23,927 nucleotides of DNA from contig JANMAT010000032.1 in the NCBI GenBank assembly GCA_031359995.1, forward strand, positions 1-23,927. Direction: 5' to 3'. The notes under the pieces are model-generated. The model searched no databases and was not told the origin of the DNA. It worked only from the letters and a program-made list of their open reading frames with translations. The translations under genes and the position numbers were made by a program. Position 1 is the first letter of the stretch, and every line of letters starts with the position of its first letter. Of the stretch, positions 8,099 to 15,100 are shown one piece after another. Source of the stretch: JANMAT01 sp031359995. GTDB lineage: Bacteria; Actinomycetota; Acidimicrobiia; Acidimicrobiales; Ilumatobacteraceae.

Positions 8099-8965
8099 TC
8101 AGGCTCCTCGGGGGTCGGTCGTACCAGGATCGTCGAATGCCACGGCTTCGGCCGCATCCAGTTCGGGGCCGAGCAGGCGGCTGCCCAGTTCCACGAACGT
8201 GCGCACGTCGCCCGACGAGCAGAACCGGTGCGTGCCCGCCCCGCGGCCGGCCGGGCGGCGCAGCCCGGTGCGGGTCATCACGGCGGCCAGTTCGAACGCC
8301 GTCTCCTCGGCCGACGACACGAGCACGACCTCGGGGCCCATGACGTCGCCGATCACGCGCGACAGGAACGGGTAGTGGGTGCAGCCGAACAGCAGGGTGT
8401 CGACCTTGGCGTCGAGCACGGGGGCGAGCAGGCGCTCGGCCAGCACCGTGATCTCGTCGCCGGCGGTCTGGCCCCGCTCCACGAACTCGACGAAGCCGGG
8501 GCACGCCGCGCACGTGAGCTCGACGCCGGCGATGCCCTCGTCGGCCGCGATGGCGGCCACGGTGGTCTGGTAGGCGCCCGAGCCGATGGTGCCGACGGTG
8601 CCGATGACGCCGATCCTGCCGCTGCGGGTGGCCTGCACCAGCGAGCGGGCGCCCGGCTCGATCACCCCGATGACGGGCACGGGCAGTTCGGCGGCCAGCT
8701 CGGGCAGGGGCGCCGCGGCCGCGGCGGTGTTGCACGCGACCACCAGGACCTTCACGTCGAAGTCCTCGACCAGGGTCCAGGCGATCTGGCGGGCGTAGGC
8801 GGCGACCTCGTGGCGGGGCTTGGGCCCGTAGGGGTAGCGGCCGGTGTCGCCGATGTACACGAGGTGCTCGGCCGGCAGCAGGTCGATGACGGCCCGGGCC
8901 ACGGTGAGGCCGCCGAAGCCCGAGTCGAACATGCCGATCGGGCGATCGACGTCCACGGCGCTCAC
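8099..8965 (-). CDS. murI: Glutamate racemase
   Basis: About 288 residues. It interconverts L- and D-glutamate for peptidoglycan in the cytoplasm by a two-cysteine mechanism. Seen: RPIGMFDSGFGGLTV (catalytic-side Asp14), YIGDTGRYPYG, VVACNTAAA with Cys78 and LLFGCTHYPFL with Cys195, the two catalytic cysteines, all in family order. The open frame extends to 9100, but the family starts just before RPIG. I chose the GTG at 8965: TAGCCT lies eight bases upstream, fitting near-leaderless initiation, while the GTG at 8971 is only two bases from that box. First gene of the murI-rph-rdgB run. Confidence 0.95.
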   Translation of the reverse strand: MSAVDVDRPIGMFDSGFGGLTVARAVIDLLPAEHLVYIGDTGRYPYGPKPRHEVAAYARQIAWTLVEDFDVKVLVVACNTAAAAAPLPELAAELPVPVIGVIEPGARSLVQATRSGRIGVIGTVGTIGSGAYQTTVAAIAADEGIAGVELTCAACPGFVEFVERGQTAGDEITVLAERLLAPVLDAKVDTLLFGCTHYPFLSRVIGDVMGPEVVLVSSAEETAFELAAVMTRTGLRRPAGRGAGTHRFCSSGDVRTFVELGSRLLGPELDAAEAVAFDDPGTTDPRGA

Positions 8966-9008
8966 GACCACCCAGGCTACGCGGTCGCCGGGGCCGGGTC
9001 GGGTTGGC

Positions 9009-9176
9009 TCAGCTCGGCCGGCCGAGCGGTAGCCACACGCCGGCACGCAGCGCCTGCACCTTCTTGCAGTTGCTGCAGAACCCGGTGGGGACCGGGTCAT
9101 CGCCCTCGTGGCGGGCCGGCAGGAAGCCGGTACGCGTGATCTCCCCCGCGCAGGCGAGGCATTCGTCAGTGGGCAC
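9009..9176 (-). CDS. Small zinc-ribbon protein
   Basis: A 55-residue protein with two CxxC pairs, Cys6-Cys9 (ECLAC) and Cys34-Cys37 (FCSNC), the pattern of a treble-clef or zinc-ribbon knuckle; there is no other domain. An AGGA ribosome site sits six bases before the GTG at 9176 (a second GTG at 9179 is also possible). It precedes murI by 43 bases. The Cys spacing and the ribosome site make it a real gene; its function is unknown, and nucleic-acid or protein binding through zinc is plausible. Confidence 0.7.
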   Translation of the reverse strand: MPTDECLACAGEITRTGFLPARHEGDDPVPTGFCSNCKKVQALRAGVWLPLGRPS

Positions 9177-9363
9177 CACGGGTCCTCTCAGCCAGAACGG
9201 GTGTCGCTCACACGGGTTGTGTCCAAACGTTGCTAGCACCTGACGGGGTGACTAGAACGAAATGTCCTCCGTTTCCGGCGTCCTGACACCTTTTCTTAGG
9301 GCTTCGTCACCGTTTCACCGCGATTGGTGTCGGATACGACGCCGTGCGTCCGGACGATCGAAC

Positions 9364-9379
9364 TTCGTCGTACGACGAA
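9364..9379. promoter_or_regulatory. Perfect 16-bp palindrome, operator-like
   Basis: TTCGTCGTACGACGAA reads the same on both strands with no spacer. It lies about 80 bases beyond the S8 stop and about 190 bases upstream of the zinc-ribbon start. Too short-armed and loopless for an RNA terminator, it looks more like a site for a dimeric DNA-binding protein. No adjacent regulator explains it. Confidence 0.4.
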
Positions 9380-9410
9380 TCACGGCCTGTGACCACTCGC
9401 CCGGCCAACC

Positions 9411-9443
9411 GCCGCAACCGGCACGGAGCGTGCCGGCTGCGAC
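9411..9443 (-). terminator. Hairpin terminator after the S8 protease gene
   Basis: CCGGCACG (9418-9425), loop GAG, CGTGCCGG (9429-9436): a perfect eight-base-pair stem. After one mismatch it continues with four more pairs (9413-9416 with 9438-9441). It begins 15 bases past the S8 stop on the minus strand. There is no T tract, as is common for hairpin terminators in high-GC actinobacteria. Confidence 0.55.
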
Positions 9444-9458
9444 GTCAGCGAGATCGGC

Positions 9459-11210
9459 TCAGAAGCACGTGATTTCGGCGGAGGGCGCGGGCGGCAGTGA
9501 CGACCGCAGGGCCGGCGTCGTGGCGAGAGCGGCCCGCGCCGCGCCCTTCGTCGGCCACTTGGCGATGACCGCGCTGGCGGCGTTCGCTGTGGCGAACGAG
9601 GTGCCGCCCCACCACCACGATTCGTTCTGCCAGTTCTTACCGTTCCAACCGGGCACGGCGCCGTAGCAGTCGCCGGGCATCCAGGTCGTGACCGCGCTGC
9701 CGCGGTTCGAGTACGGCGCCGCGGTCGCCTCGCTGCGTACGGGGTTCGAGCCGGGGTACGCCGCGCCAACGGCGAGGACAGACCGGTCCAGGTTCGAGCC
9801 AGGCGGCAACGCCAGTGCCGCCGCCACCTGGTCGAGGGTACCGGCGACGGCGAACCCGGCCGGCAAACGCGTGGCGTCGACCACGCCGTCGTTGCCGGCG
9901 GCCGCCACTACCACGGGAGGTTCCGGCGCCGAACCGGTCCAGCCGCCGCTGGCGAGGAGCCGGGCGAAGACTGCGGTCAACGGCGTGTGGGCGAACGGAG
10001 GACCGCTCGTGGCGTCGCTCCCGAACGACATGTCGACCACGGTGGCACCCCGAGGTGCCTTGGCCCCCGCGACGGCACCGAACCTCCACGAGGTCCCCGA
10101 CTGGCCGTAGCCGAAGACGCGCTTGATGGTGTCGAGGAGATCGGCCTCGTCGAAGTACGGCAGTGTCAACTGCGAGCCGAGTCGCGCCAGCACCAGCTTG
10201 CGTGCTGACACGGTGGAGCCCGTGACCGCCGACGCAGCCAGTTGACTGACGATGAACGGTCCGTGACGGAGCACCTGCTGCTCGGGCGCCAGGGTGGCGA
10301 TGCCGGAGGTCTTGGTGTAGGCCGCATCACTGCCTCCGTCCACGACGAGCCACTGCGGCTTCGAAGCACCGGCGTTGTCGGGATACCCGGTGTCGATCAC
10401 CACGACCGAGGGAGATCCGGACGACGGGAGCGGCACGGAGGACGGCAACGTGAGCTTGGTGATCGTCTTCGCCGGAGTCGACGGGATGTGCGTCGGGTTC
10501 TCCGAGGGGTCGTAGGCGGGCTTGAAGGACCAACCCGGAGTCAACGCGTGTACGTAGTTCAAATCGATGAACACCTGCTTGCCATCGACGAGCGCCGAAG
10601 GTCGGTCCTTGTCGTGCAGGACTCCGCCGACGCACAGGGCATACCTGGCCTGCGCCGCGGCAGCCGCCGCGGGTGTGTCGGCGTCGGGCGTGAAACCCCC
10701 GACATCGAACACGGTGGAACTCGGCGCCGGCGTGCCATCGCCGGTGGCTTCGGCGGCCGCCGCGGGGGTAGTGGTCGTGGACGGATCGACGGTGTCCACG
10801 CCTGACTTCTCCGCGGGGATCTCAGGGCGGTCCACCGTGGTGAGCGAGATCTCCCCGCCGCCGTTGCACGTCGTCAGCGCACGGCTGATGTAGTTCCTGA
10901 TGGCTTCGTCCGAGGCACCGTCCGCGTCCGTCTGCTCCACGATCAACTGATCCCGCACGAAGAGGATCGGAAACTCGGGACGCCCGGACGCCGTACACCA
11001 TACGGTCGCCACTTGTGCATCCAGTTTCGGTGTGATGGTGCTGTCCTGACGGGATGCGGGTCCACAACTCACCGCCCCATCCCCGGGATGAGTCACCAGC
11101 ATGACGACCAACAAGACGAGCAGGATCAGCACCACGATCACTGCGATCAGTGCGCGCCAGTTCCACCGGCTCCCGTGCCAGGAACCTCCATCCGCCTCAA
11201 CCCTCGCCAT
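9459..11210 (-). CDS. Membrane-anchored S8 (subtilisin-like) serine protease
   Basis: A 583-residue protein. A basic, short cytoplasmic start leads into one strongly hydrophobic segment (about 20-39) with no signal cleavage site evident, so it is probably anchored with the rest outside. Residues 40-130 form a small domain with Cys49, Cys72 and Cys115; about 135-190 is a low-complexity Thr/Ala/Pro linker. The subtilase domain starts near 265 with an intact triad: Asp273 (VVVIDTG), His316 (LRHGPFI) and Ser538 (GGTSFATA), plus oxyanion Asn440 (AAAGNDG). The ATG at 11210 has a GGGAGG site. It is divergent from the TPR-CHAT gene, 68 bases away, and preceded by a candidate ECF promoter. Mycosins of type VII secretion are also anchored subtilases, but none of that system's genes is nearby and the anchor here is N-terminal. 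Substrate unknown. Confidence 0.9.
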   Translation of the reverse strand: MARVEADGGSWHGSRWNWRALIAVIVVLILLVLLVVMLVTHPGDGAVSCGPASRQDSTITPKLDAQVATVWCTASGRPEFPILFVRDQLIVEQTDADGASDEAIRNYISRALTTCNGGGEISLTTVDRPEIPAEKSGVDTVDPSTTTTPAAAAEATGDGTPAPSSTVFDVGGFTPDADTPAAAAAAQARYALCVGGVLHDKDRPSALVDGKQVFIDLNYVHALTPGWSFKPAYDPSENPTHIPSTPAKTITKLTLPSSVPLPSSGSPSVVVIDTGYPDNAGASKPQWLVVDGGSDAAYTKTSGIATLAPEQQVLRHGPFIVSQLAASAVTGSTVSARKLVLARLGSQLTLPYFDEADLLDTIKRVFGYGQSGTSWRFGAVAGAKAPRGATVVDMSFGSDATSGPPFAHTPLTAVFARLLASGGWTGSAPEPPVVVAAAGNDGVVDATRLPAGFAVAGTLDQVAAALALPPGSNLDRSVLAVGAAYPGSNPVRSEATAAPYSNRGSAVTTWMPGDCYGAVPGWNGKNWQNESWWWGGTSFATANAASAVIAKWPTKGAARAALATTPALRSSLPPAPSAEITCF

Positions 11211-11239
11211 CGCGCCTCCCTGGGATCGTTGTAGAAACT

Positions 11240-11264
11240 GACGGACAGCCGTGCGCCCTGATAC
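11240..11264 (-). promoter_or_regulatory. Candidate ECF sigma promoter for the S8 gene
   Basis: Read on the minus strand: GTATCA (11264-11259), 15 bases, CGTC (11243-11240). A CTG also lies ten bases after GTATCA. The same arrangement precedes the sigma gene (13890-13915). CGTC is a common -10 element of ECF promoters, and the predicted start would leave a short leader containing the GGGAGG site before the ATG at 11210. Two copies only, so this is a hypothesis. Confidence 0.4.
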
Positions 11265-11278
11265 GCCAAACTAGGCGA

Positions 11279-13876
11279 GTGCGAGGAGACACCCGACGAG
11301 CATCTGACGCATCTGCGTTGCTCTCTCTCGCCTACGACTCGCCGACCGAAACCGTGCAGCAGGCCGACCGGCTCCTGGGCGAGGTCTTGACGTCTCGCGA
11401 GCGGGCGACGTGCGGTCGTGCGCTCGGCATTGCCCTTCGCATCCTGGGTGATGCCGTTCGGTCCGAACAGGTGCTCGGCCGCGCGCTCGAACAGGCCCGC
11501 ATCTGCGGTGACCATGAGCTGGAAGCACTCACCGGGATGACCCTCGCCGTCACCCTGCTCTACCGCGGTCGATCCGACGAGAGCCTCGCGCTCTTCGAGG
11601 CAGCCCGGACCAAGGTCGATGGCGTGACCCGAGCGCTGGTCACGAGCGAGCAAGGCGGGGCGTTGCTGCGTCTGGGACGCACCGCGGACGGCCTCGCGCT
11701 GCTCGACGATGCACTTCCCGTTCTCCTCGGCTCGCCCGACCCGACGGACGCCGCTGACCTGCTGACGAATCGCGGGATCGCCCGGACGTTCCTCGGCGAC
11801 CTCGACGGCGCCGAACAGGACCTCAGCGCCGCCCAGGATCTGTATGCCGGCGTCGGTGCCCGGCTCCACGCCGCCCGGATGACGTGGAATCTCGCGTTCG
11901 TGGCGTCGCGACGGGGCAACATCGCTCACGCGCTCGCGTTGTTCGAACGAGCGACATCGGAGATCAGCGAGTCCGGCGGCGATGCTGGGGAGATGGCGAC
12001 CGATCGATGCGGCGTGCTCCTGACCGCGGGCCTCGCCACCGAGGCGCGGGAGTTCGCCGTCGCAGCCGTCGCCGGCTGTCGTGTCGGGGGGCGCGAGGCC
12101 GACCTGGCCGAGGCCCTCCTACTGCTCGCACGCTGTGCCATTGCCGATGGTGAACCGGCCCAGGCTCGTGCGGCGGCGAACGAGGCGGCGAGCCTCTTCG
12201 AGGTCCAGCGCCGACATGTCTGGGCCCGCCAAGCCGCCGTGCTCTCCTGCCGCACGCGTATCGAGGAGGGTGACATCACCACCGCACTGGCCGACGAGCT
12301 CGATGATCACGCATCGGTGCTGCGTCGGGTCGACGGCCACGCGGCGAACGAAGCGCAGGTCCTGCGGCTCCTAGCGCTGGCTCGCCTCGGACAGCACAAC
12401 GCGGTGACATTGGGAGTCCAGCAGGTCGCCGCCGACCTGCCGATCGAACTCGACGTCTGCCGCGCGCTCGCGCTGGCCATCTCGGAGCGCGACCAGGGCG
12501 AGCGGGTGTACGCGCTCGACATCGTTCGCGCCGGCCTGTCCTCGCTCGACCGGCACCGGGCGGTCCTCGCCTCCACCGAACTGCGCACCCACGTCGCCAC
12601 CCATGTTGTGCAGCTCGCCCAGCTCGGCATCTCCTTGGCGTTGGACCGAGGTGACCCTGACGAGGTGTTGGGGGCCGTAGAGGCGCAGCGAGCCCAAGCA
12701 CTGCGGTTTCAACGCCTGTCGCCGCCCGGCGATCTCGTTCTGGCCGATCTGCTCACGCAACTGCGCCAAACGCTCGCCAGACGCCGCGAGTCGGCGGGCG
12801 ACGCTTCGCTCAGCGACGAATTCGACCGGGAGCGCGGGCGGCTCGAGCGAGCGATTCAGGCGCGGGCCCGTCACGAGCAGAGCATCTTGCGACACCTCGA
12901 CATCGCCGCGACACGCGAAGGCCTGGAGGAGGCGTTACAGGACGACGAGATCCTGGTCGAGATGTTCGCCCACGGCACGGACCTGCTGGCGTTGGTGATC
13001 GGCCGAGGTCACGCCCGGGTCGCGCACCTCGGTCAGGCTGCCGACTTCGACCGCAGCGTCCTCACGATGCCGCGGGCATACTGGCGAGTGATCAGCCTCA
13101 CCGCTGACGATCGGCTGCTCCAACAGAGCGCTGGTCAGCTAGACGCCATTGCACAGAAGCTCGACCGTCTGTTGCGCCCTCTGGTGAACGACGCCGGCCG
13201 CGTGGTGCTGAGTCCAACGGCCGCCCACCACGCGGTGCCCTGGCGACTCGTCCCGGCGCTGGCCGAGCGCCCCGTTGCCATCGTGCCGTCGGCAACGACC
13301 TTCCTCGAGATCCGTCGCCGGCCCACCCGCGCCCGTTCGTCGCTGTTGGCGGTCGCCGGCCCGGACCTGGCGTATGCGACCGAGGAGGTCGATGCGGTCG
13401 CGGCGCTGTACCCGAAGAGCGAGGTCCTCGCGCGCGCCGAAGCCGATCAGGTGGCGCGTTCGCTGTCGGGCGCCGATGTGGCCCACTTCGCCTGCCACGG
13501 CCGGTTTCGACACGGCAATCCGATGCTGTCAGCGCTTTCGCTCTACGACGGCCCCCTCACGGTGTACGACCTCGAACGTGCGCGTCGCCTTCCCGATGTC
13601 GTCGTGCTCTCGTCCTGCCATCTCGGGCTGTCCGGAGCGTTCGCCGGCGACGAGCTGGCCGGCCTGACTCAGGTCCTCCTCGGGATGGGCACACGCAACG
13701 TCATCGCCTCCGTCACCGCCACCCCAGACTCACCGGCCACCGTGGAGTTGATGGCCTCGCTGCACCGTCATCTGGCGATGGGCACCGCGCCCACCGACGC
13801 AATGGTTCGGGCCGCGGCCGAGTCCACGCCCGAAGCCGCGGCCGTTGCCGCGGCGTTCGGCGTATTCGGAGCGTGA
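11279..13876 (+). CDS. TPR-CHAT caspase-like cysteine protease
   Basis: A protein of about 865 residues. Roughly 1-480 is all-helical with repeated TPR-like units (for example ALLRLGRTADGLALLDDALP and GIARTFLGDLDGAEQDLSAA). About 487-540 is a charged helical linker, and 550-865 is a CHAT domain (clan CD, related to caspases and separase): ILVEMF, VAGPDLAYATEEVDAVAALYP, HFACHG with catalytic His740, and VVLSSCHLGLSG with catalytic Cys780. The dyad is intact, so an active protease is expected; TPRs usually sense a partner that switches it on. No transmembrane segment or signal. The frame opens further upstream, but only across the divergent S8 gene; the GTG at 11279 is the sole good start, with a weak ribosome site. 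Followed by the sigma gene. Established relatives include Csx29 of type III-E CRISPR and CHAT proteases that activate bacterial gasdermins; neither partner is present here. Confidence 0.9.
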   Translation: MRGDTRRASDASALLSLAYDSPTETVQQADRLLGEVLTSRERATCGRALGIALRILGDAVRSEQVLGRALEQARICGDHELEALTGMTLAVTLLYRGRSDESLALFEAARTKVDGVTRALVTSEQGGALLRLGRTADGLALLDDALPVLLGSPDPTDAADLLTNRGIARTFLGDLDGAEQDLSAAQDLYAGVGARLHAARMTWNLAFVASRRGNIAHALALFERATSEISESGGDAGEMATDRCGVLLTAGLATEAREFAVAAVAGCRVGGREADLAEALLLLARCAIADGEPAQARAAANEAASLFEVQRRHVWARQAAVLSCRTRIEEGDITTALADELDDHASVLRRVDGHAANEAQVLRLLALARLGQHNAVTLGVQQVAADLPIELDVCRALALAISERDQGERVYALDIVRAGLSSLDRHRAVLASTELRTHVATHVVQLAQLGISLALDRGDPDEVLGAVEAQRAQALRFQRLSPPGDLVLADLLTQLRQTLARRRESAGDASLSDEFDRERGRLERAIQARARHEQSILRHLDIAATREGLEEALQDDEILVEMFAHGTDLLALVIGRGHARVAHLGQAADFDRSVLTMPRAYWRVISLTADDRLLQQSAGQLDAIAQKLDRLLRPLVNDAGRVVLSPTAAHHAVPWRLVPALAERPVAIVPSATTFLEIRRRPTRARSSLLAVAGPDLAYATEEVDAVAALYPKSEVLARAEADQVARSLSGADVAHFACHGRFRHGNPMLSALSLYDGPLTVYDLERARRLPDVVVLSSCHLGLSGAFAGDELAGLTQVLLGMGTRNVIASVTATPDSPATVELMASLHRHLAMGTAPTDAMVRAAAESTPEAAAVAAAFGVFGA

Positions 13877-13889
13877 CGGGAACCTGGAT

Positions 13890-13915
13890 GTATCAATCCC
13901 GCGGGCTGGTGCGTC
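13890..13915 (+). promoter_or_regulatory. Candidate autoregulated ECF promoter for the sigma gene
   Basis: GTATCA (13890-13895), 16 bases, CGTC (13912-13915), with CTG ten bases after GTATCA as in the S8 site. A start just after CGTC would give a leader of about 70 bases before the ATG at 13992. A gene that makes an ECF sigma factor often has its own promoter of this type. The match rests on two cassette copies. Confidence 0.4.
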
Positions 13916-13991
13916 TACCTCTCATGACGACCGACCTCACGCGACGACGGCACTCTCCCGGCATGCCCGACTCGCGGGGCAGGAGCAGACG

Positions 13992-14621
13992 ATGACGTCT
14001 CAGAGGATGCCGAGCCCACGGAGGGTCAGCCACTCCACTGGCGCACCGTCGGAGGATTCCGAGGAATCACTCACCGAGCTCGTCGAGCGAGCGCGTGCCG
14101 GTGATCGGCGCGCCTGGGGCAACCTCGTGGATCGCCTCGAGTTGGTGGTGTGGAAAACCACCTATCAGGTCGACATGTCCCAGGAGGACCGTGAAGAGGC
14201 GAGCCAGAACACCTGGTTGCGGCTCTTCGAGAGCCTGCACCAGCTGCGCGATCCTGAGCGGCTCCCGGGCTGGCTCGTCACGACCACCCGACACGAGGCG
14301 CTCGCCATCGTTCGACGGCGCAAGCGGGTGACGCTGTCCCGATCCGATACCGAGCTCGACGTCCCGCCGCACCAGGTCGACAACGATCAGCCCATGATCG
14401 ACGCCGAGCTGCGCGCTGCCCTGCAGCACGCATTCGAGCACCTGACGCCCGTTTGCCAGCGGCTGCTTCGGCTGCTCATTGCGGATCCACCGATGAGGTA
14501 CGAGGAGATCGCTTCGCAACTCAGTACCACCGTCGGCTACATCGGGCCGACACGGGGCCGATGCCTCGATCATCTTCGGGCGACGGCGGAAATGCGCCCG
14601 TTCCTCACGGGAAGTGACTGA
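13992..14621 (+). CDS. ECF-type RNA polymerase sigma factor
   Basis: 209 residues. Region 2 spans about 26-112 (SLTELVERARAGDRRAWGNLVDR, then ASQNTWLRLFESLHQLRDPERLPGWLVTTTRHEAL), and region 4 about 138-198, with the helix-turn-helix MRYEEIASQLSTTVGYIGPTRGRCLDHLR. Regions 1 and 3 are missing, as expected of ECF factors. The frame extends upstream over the end of the CHAT gene, but the ATG at 13992 has an AGGAG site six bases ahead and leaves a short disordered N-terminus (1-25). No recognisable anti-sigma gene with a transmembrane segment or zinc-binding HxxxCxxC is adjacent, so control must come from the neighbours. The 3' end is 5 bases from the small protein gene. It likely directs RNA polymerase to the cassette's promoters, possibly others. 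Confidence 0.92.
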   Translation: MTSQRMPSPRRVSHSTGAPSEDSEESLTELVERARAGDRRAWGNLVDRLELVVWKTTYQVDMSQEDREEASQNTWLRLFESLHQLRDPERLPGWLVTTTRHEALAIVRRRKRVTLSRSDTELDVPPHQVDNDQPMIDAELRAALQHAFEHLTPVCQRLLRLLIADPPMRYEEIASQLSTTVGYIGPTRGRCLDHLRATAEMRPFLTGSD

Positions 14622-14626
14622 ATCAA

Positions 14627-15085
14627 ATGGACCCCACGTTCGACCTGACAGACGACGACGACCTCGTGATCGCACTACGGCAGGCCGTGCCCGCCACCAA
14701 CGACGTCGTGCCCCGAGCCGTGCACGACTTCGCGCTGGCGGTGTACGACCTCGGCTCGCTCGACGTCGAGCTGGCAGCCCTGATCCACGACTCTCTGGTA
14801 GACGCCCCCTCGGTAGCTGCACGCGCCAGCGAAGACGACCCCAGGGTGATCGTGTATTCGGCCGCCGGCACCTCGATCGAGCTGCGTGTGACGGGCGAGC
14901 GGGAGCTCTTGGGACAGGTAGCCCCCGCGGGCGTTGACGAGGTCCAGGTCCAGACGGCGTCCGAGAGCATGGTCGTGGTCTTGGACGAGTTCGGCCAGTT
15001 CGAGACCGCTGCTCCCGACGCGCTGATGCGCGTCCTAGTACGACAAGAGGGCCGGACCGTGGCCACACCGTGGATGCGGCTGTGA
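14627..15085 (+). CDS. Uncharacterised 152-aa protein of the CHAT/sigma cassette
   Basis: No known function. The N-terminus is acidic (DLTDDDDLVIALRQAV, 6-21), followed by a helix DFALAVYDLGSLDVELAALIHDS (34-56). From about 72 the pattern is beta strands: VIVYSA, SIELRVTG, ELLGQVAPAGVDEVQVQT, MVVVLDEFGQFE, ALMRVLVRQ, ATPWMRL. The G-x-V ... D-x-x-G-x-F ... T-x-W spacing recalls the carboxypeptidase regulatory-like (transthyretin-like) beta sandwich. From memory, similar small proteins with a DDELL-LREAL start and TxWxxL end accompany TPR-CHAT and sigma genes in other actinobacteria; this needs a search. No signal peptide or membrane segment. It starts five bases after the sigma stop, so it is coupled to it, and is a natural candidate for sigma-factor partner or protease substrate. 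Confidence 0.82.
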   Translation: MDPTFDLTDDDDLVIALRQAVPATNDVVPRAVHDFALAVYDLGSLDVELAALIHDSLVDAPSVAARASEDDPRVIVYSAAGTSIELRVTGERELLGQVAPAGVDEVQVQTASESMVVVLDEFGQFETAAPDALMRVLVRQEGRTVATPWMRL

Positions 15086-15100
15086 CGCACCCAAGCGTCA
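15083..15100. terminator. Bidirectional hairpin holding both stop codons of convergent genes
   Basis: TGACGC (15083-15088), loop ACCCAA, GCGTCA (15095-15100): a perfect six-base-pair stem. The left arm begins with the TGA of the 152-residue protein gene, and the right arm ends with the TCA that is the cysM stop on the other strand. Only 12 bases separate the two genes. It may end transcription from both sides. Confidence 0.45.

Larger units (their letters stand above)
9180..9458. other. Intergenic region at the left edge of the S8/CHAT cassette
   Basis: 279 bases without a credible gene; the 134-codon frame on the plus strand that starts here runs antisense into the S8 gene and has no recognisable content. 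It holds a perfect 16-bp palindrome (9364-9379) and a strong hairpin (9411-9443). It includes short AT-richer runs (around 9290 and 9215) unusual for this genome. I see no tRNA gene, integrase or att-like duplication. Confidence 0.6.

Noticed and set aside
9262..9666. 134-codon plus-strand frame beginning in the gap left of the S8 gene.
   Set aside because: No ribosome site or recognisable domain, and most of it is antisense to the catalytic end of the S8 protease.
9459..11210. Mycosin of a type VII secretion system.
   Set aside because: The anchor is N-terminal rather than C-terminal and no EccB, EccC, EccD or WXG100 gene is nearby.
13879..13915. Classical ECF promoter with GGAAC at 13879 and CGTC at 13912.
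   Set aside because: The spacing is about 28 bases, far over the usual 16-18; the GTATCA pairing fits better.
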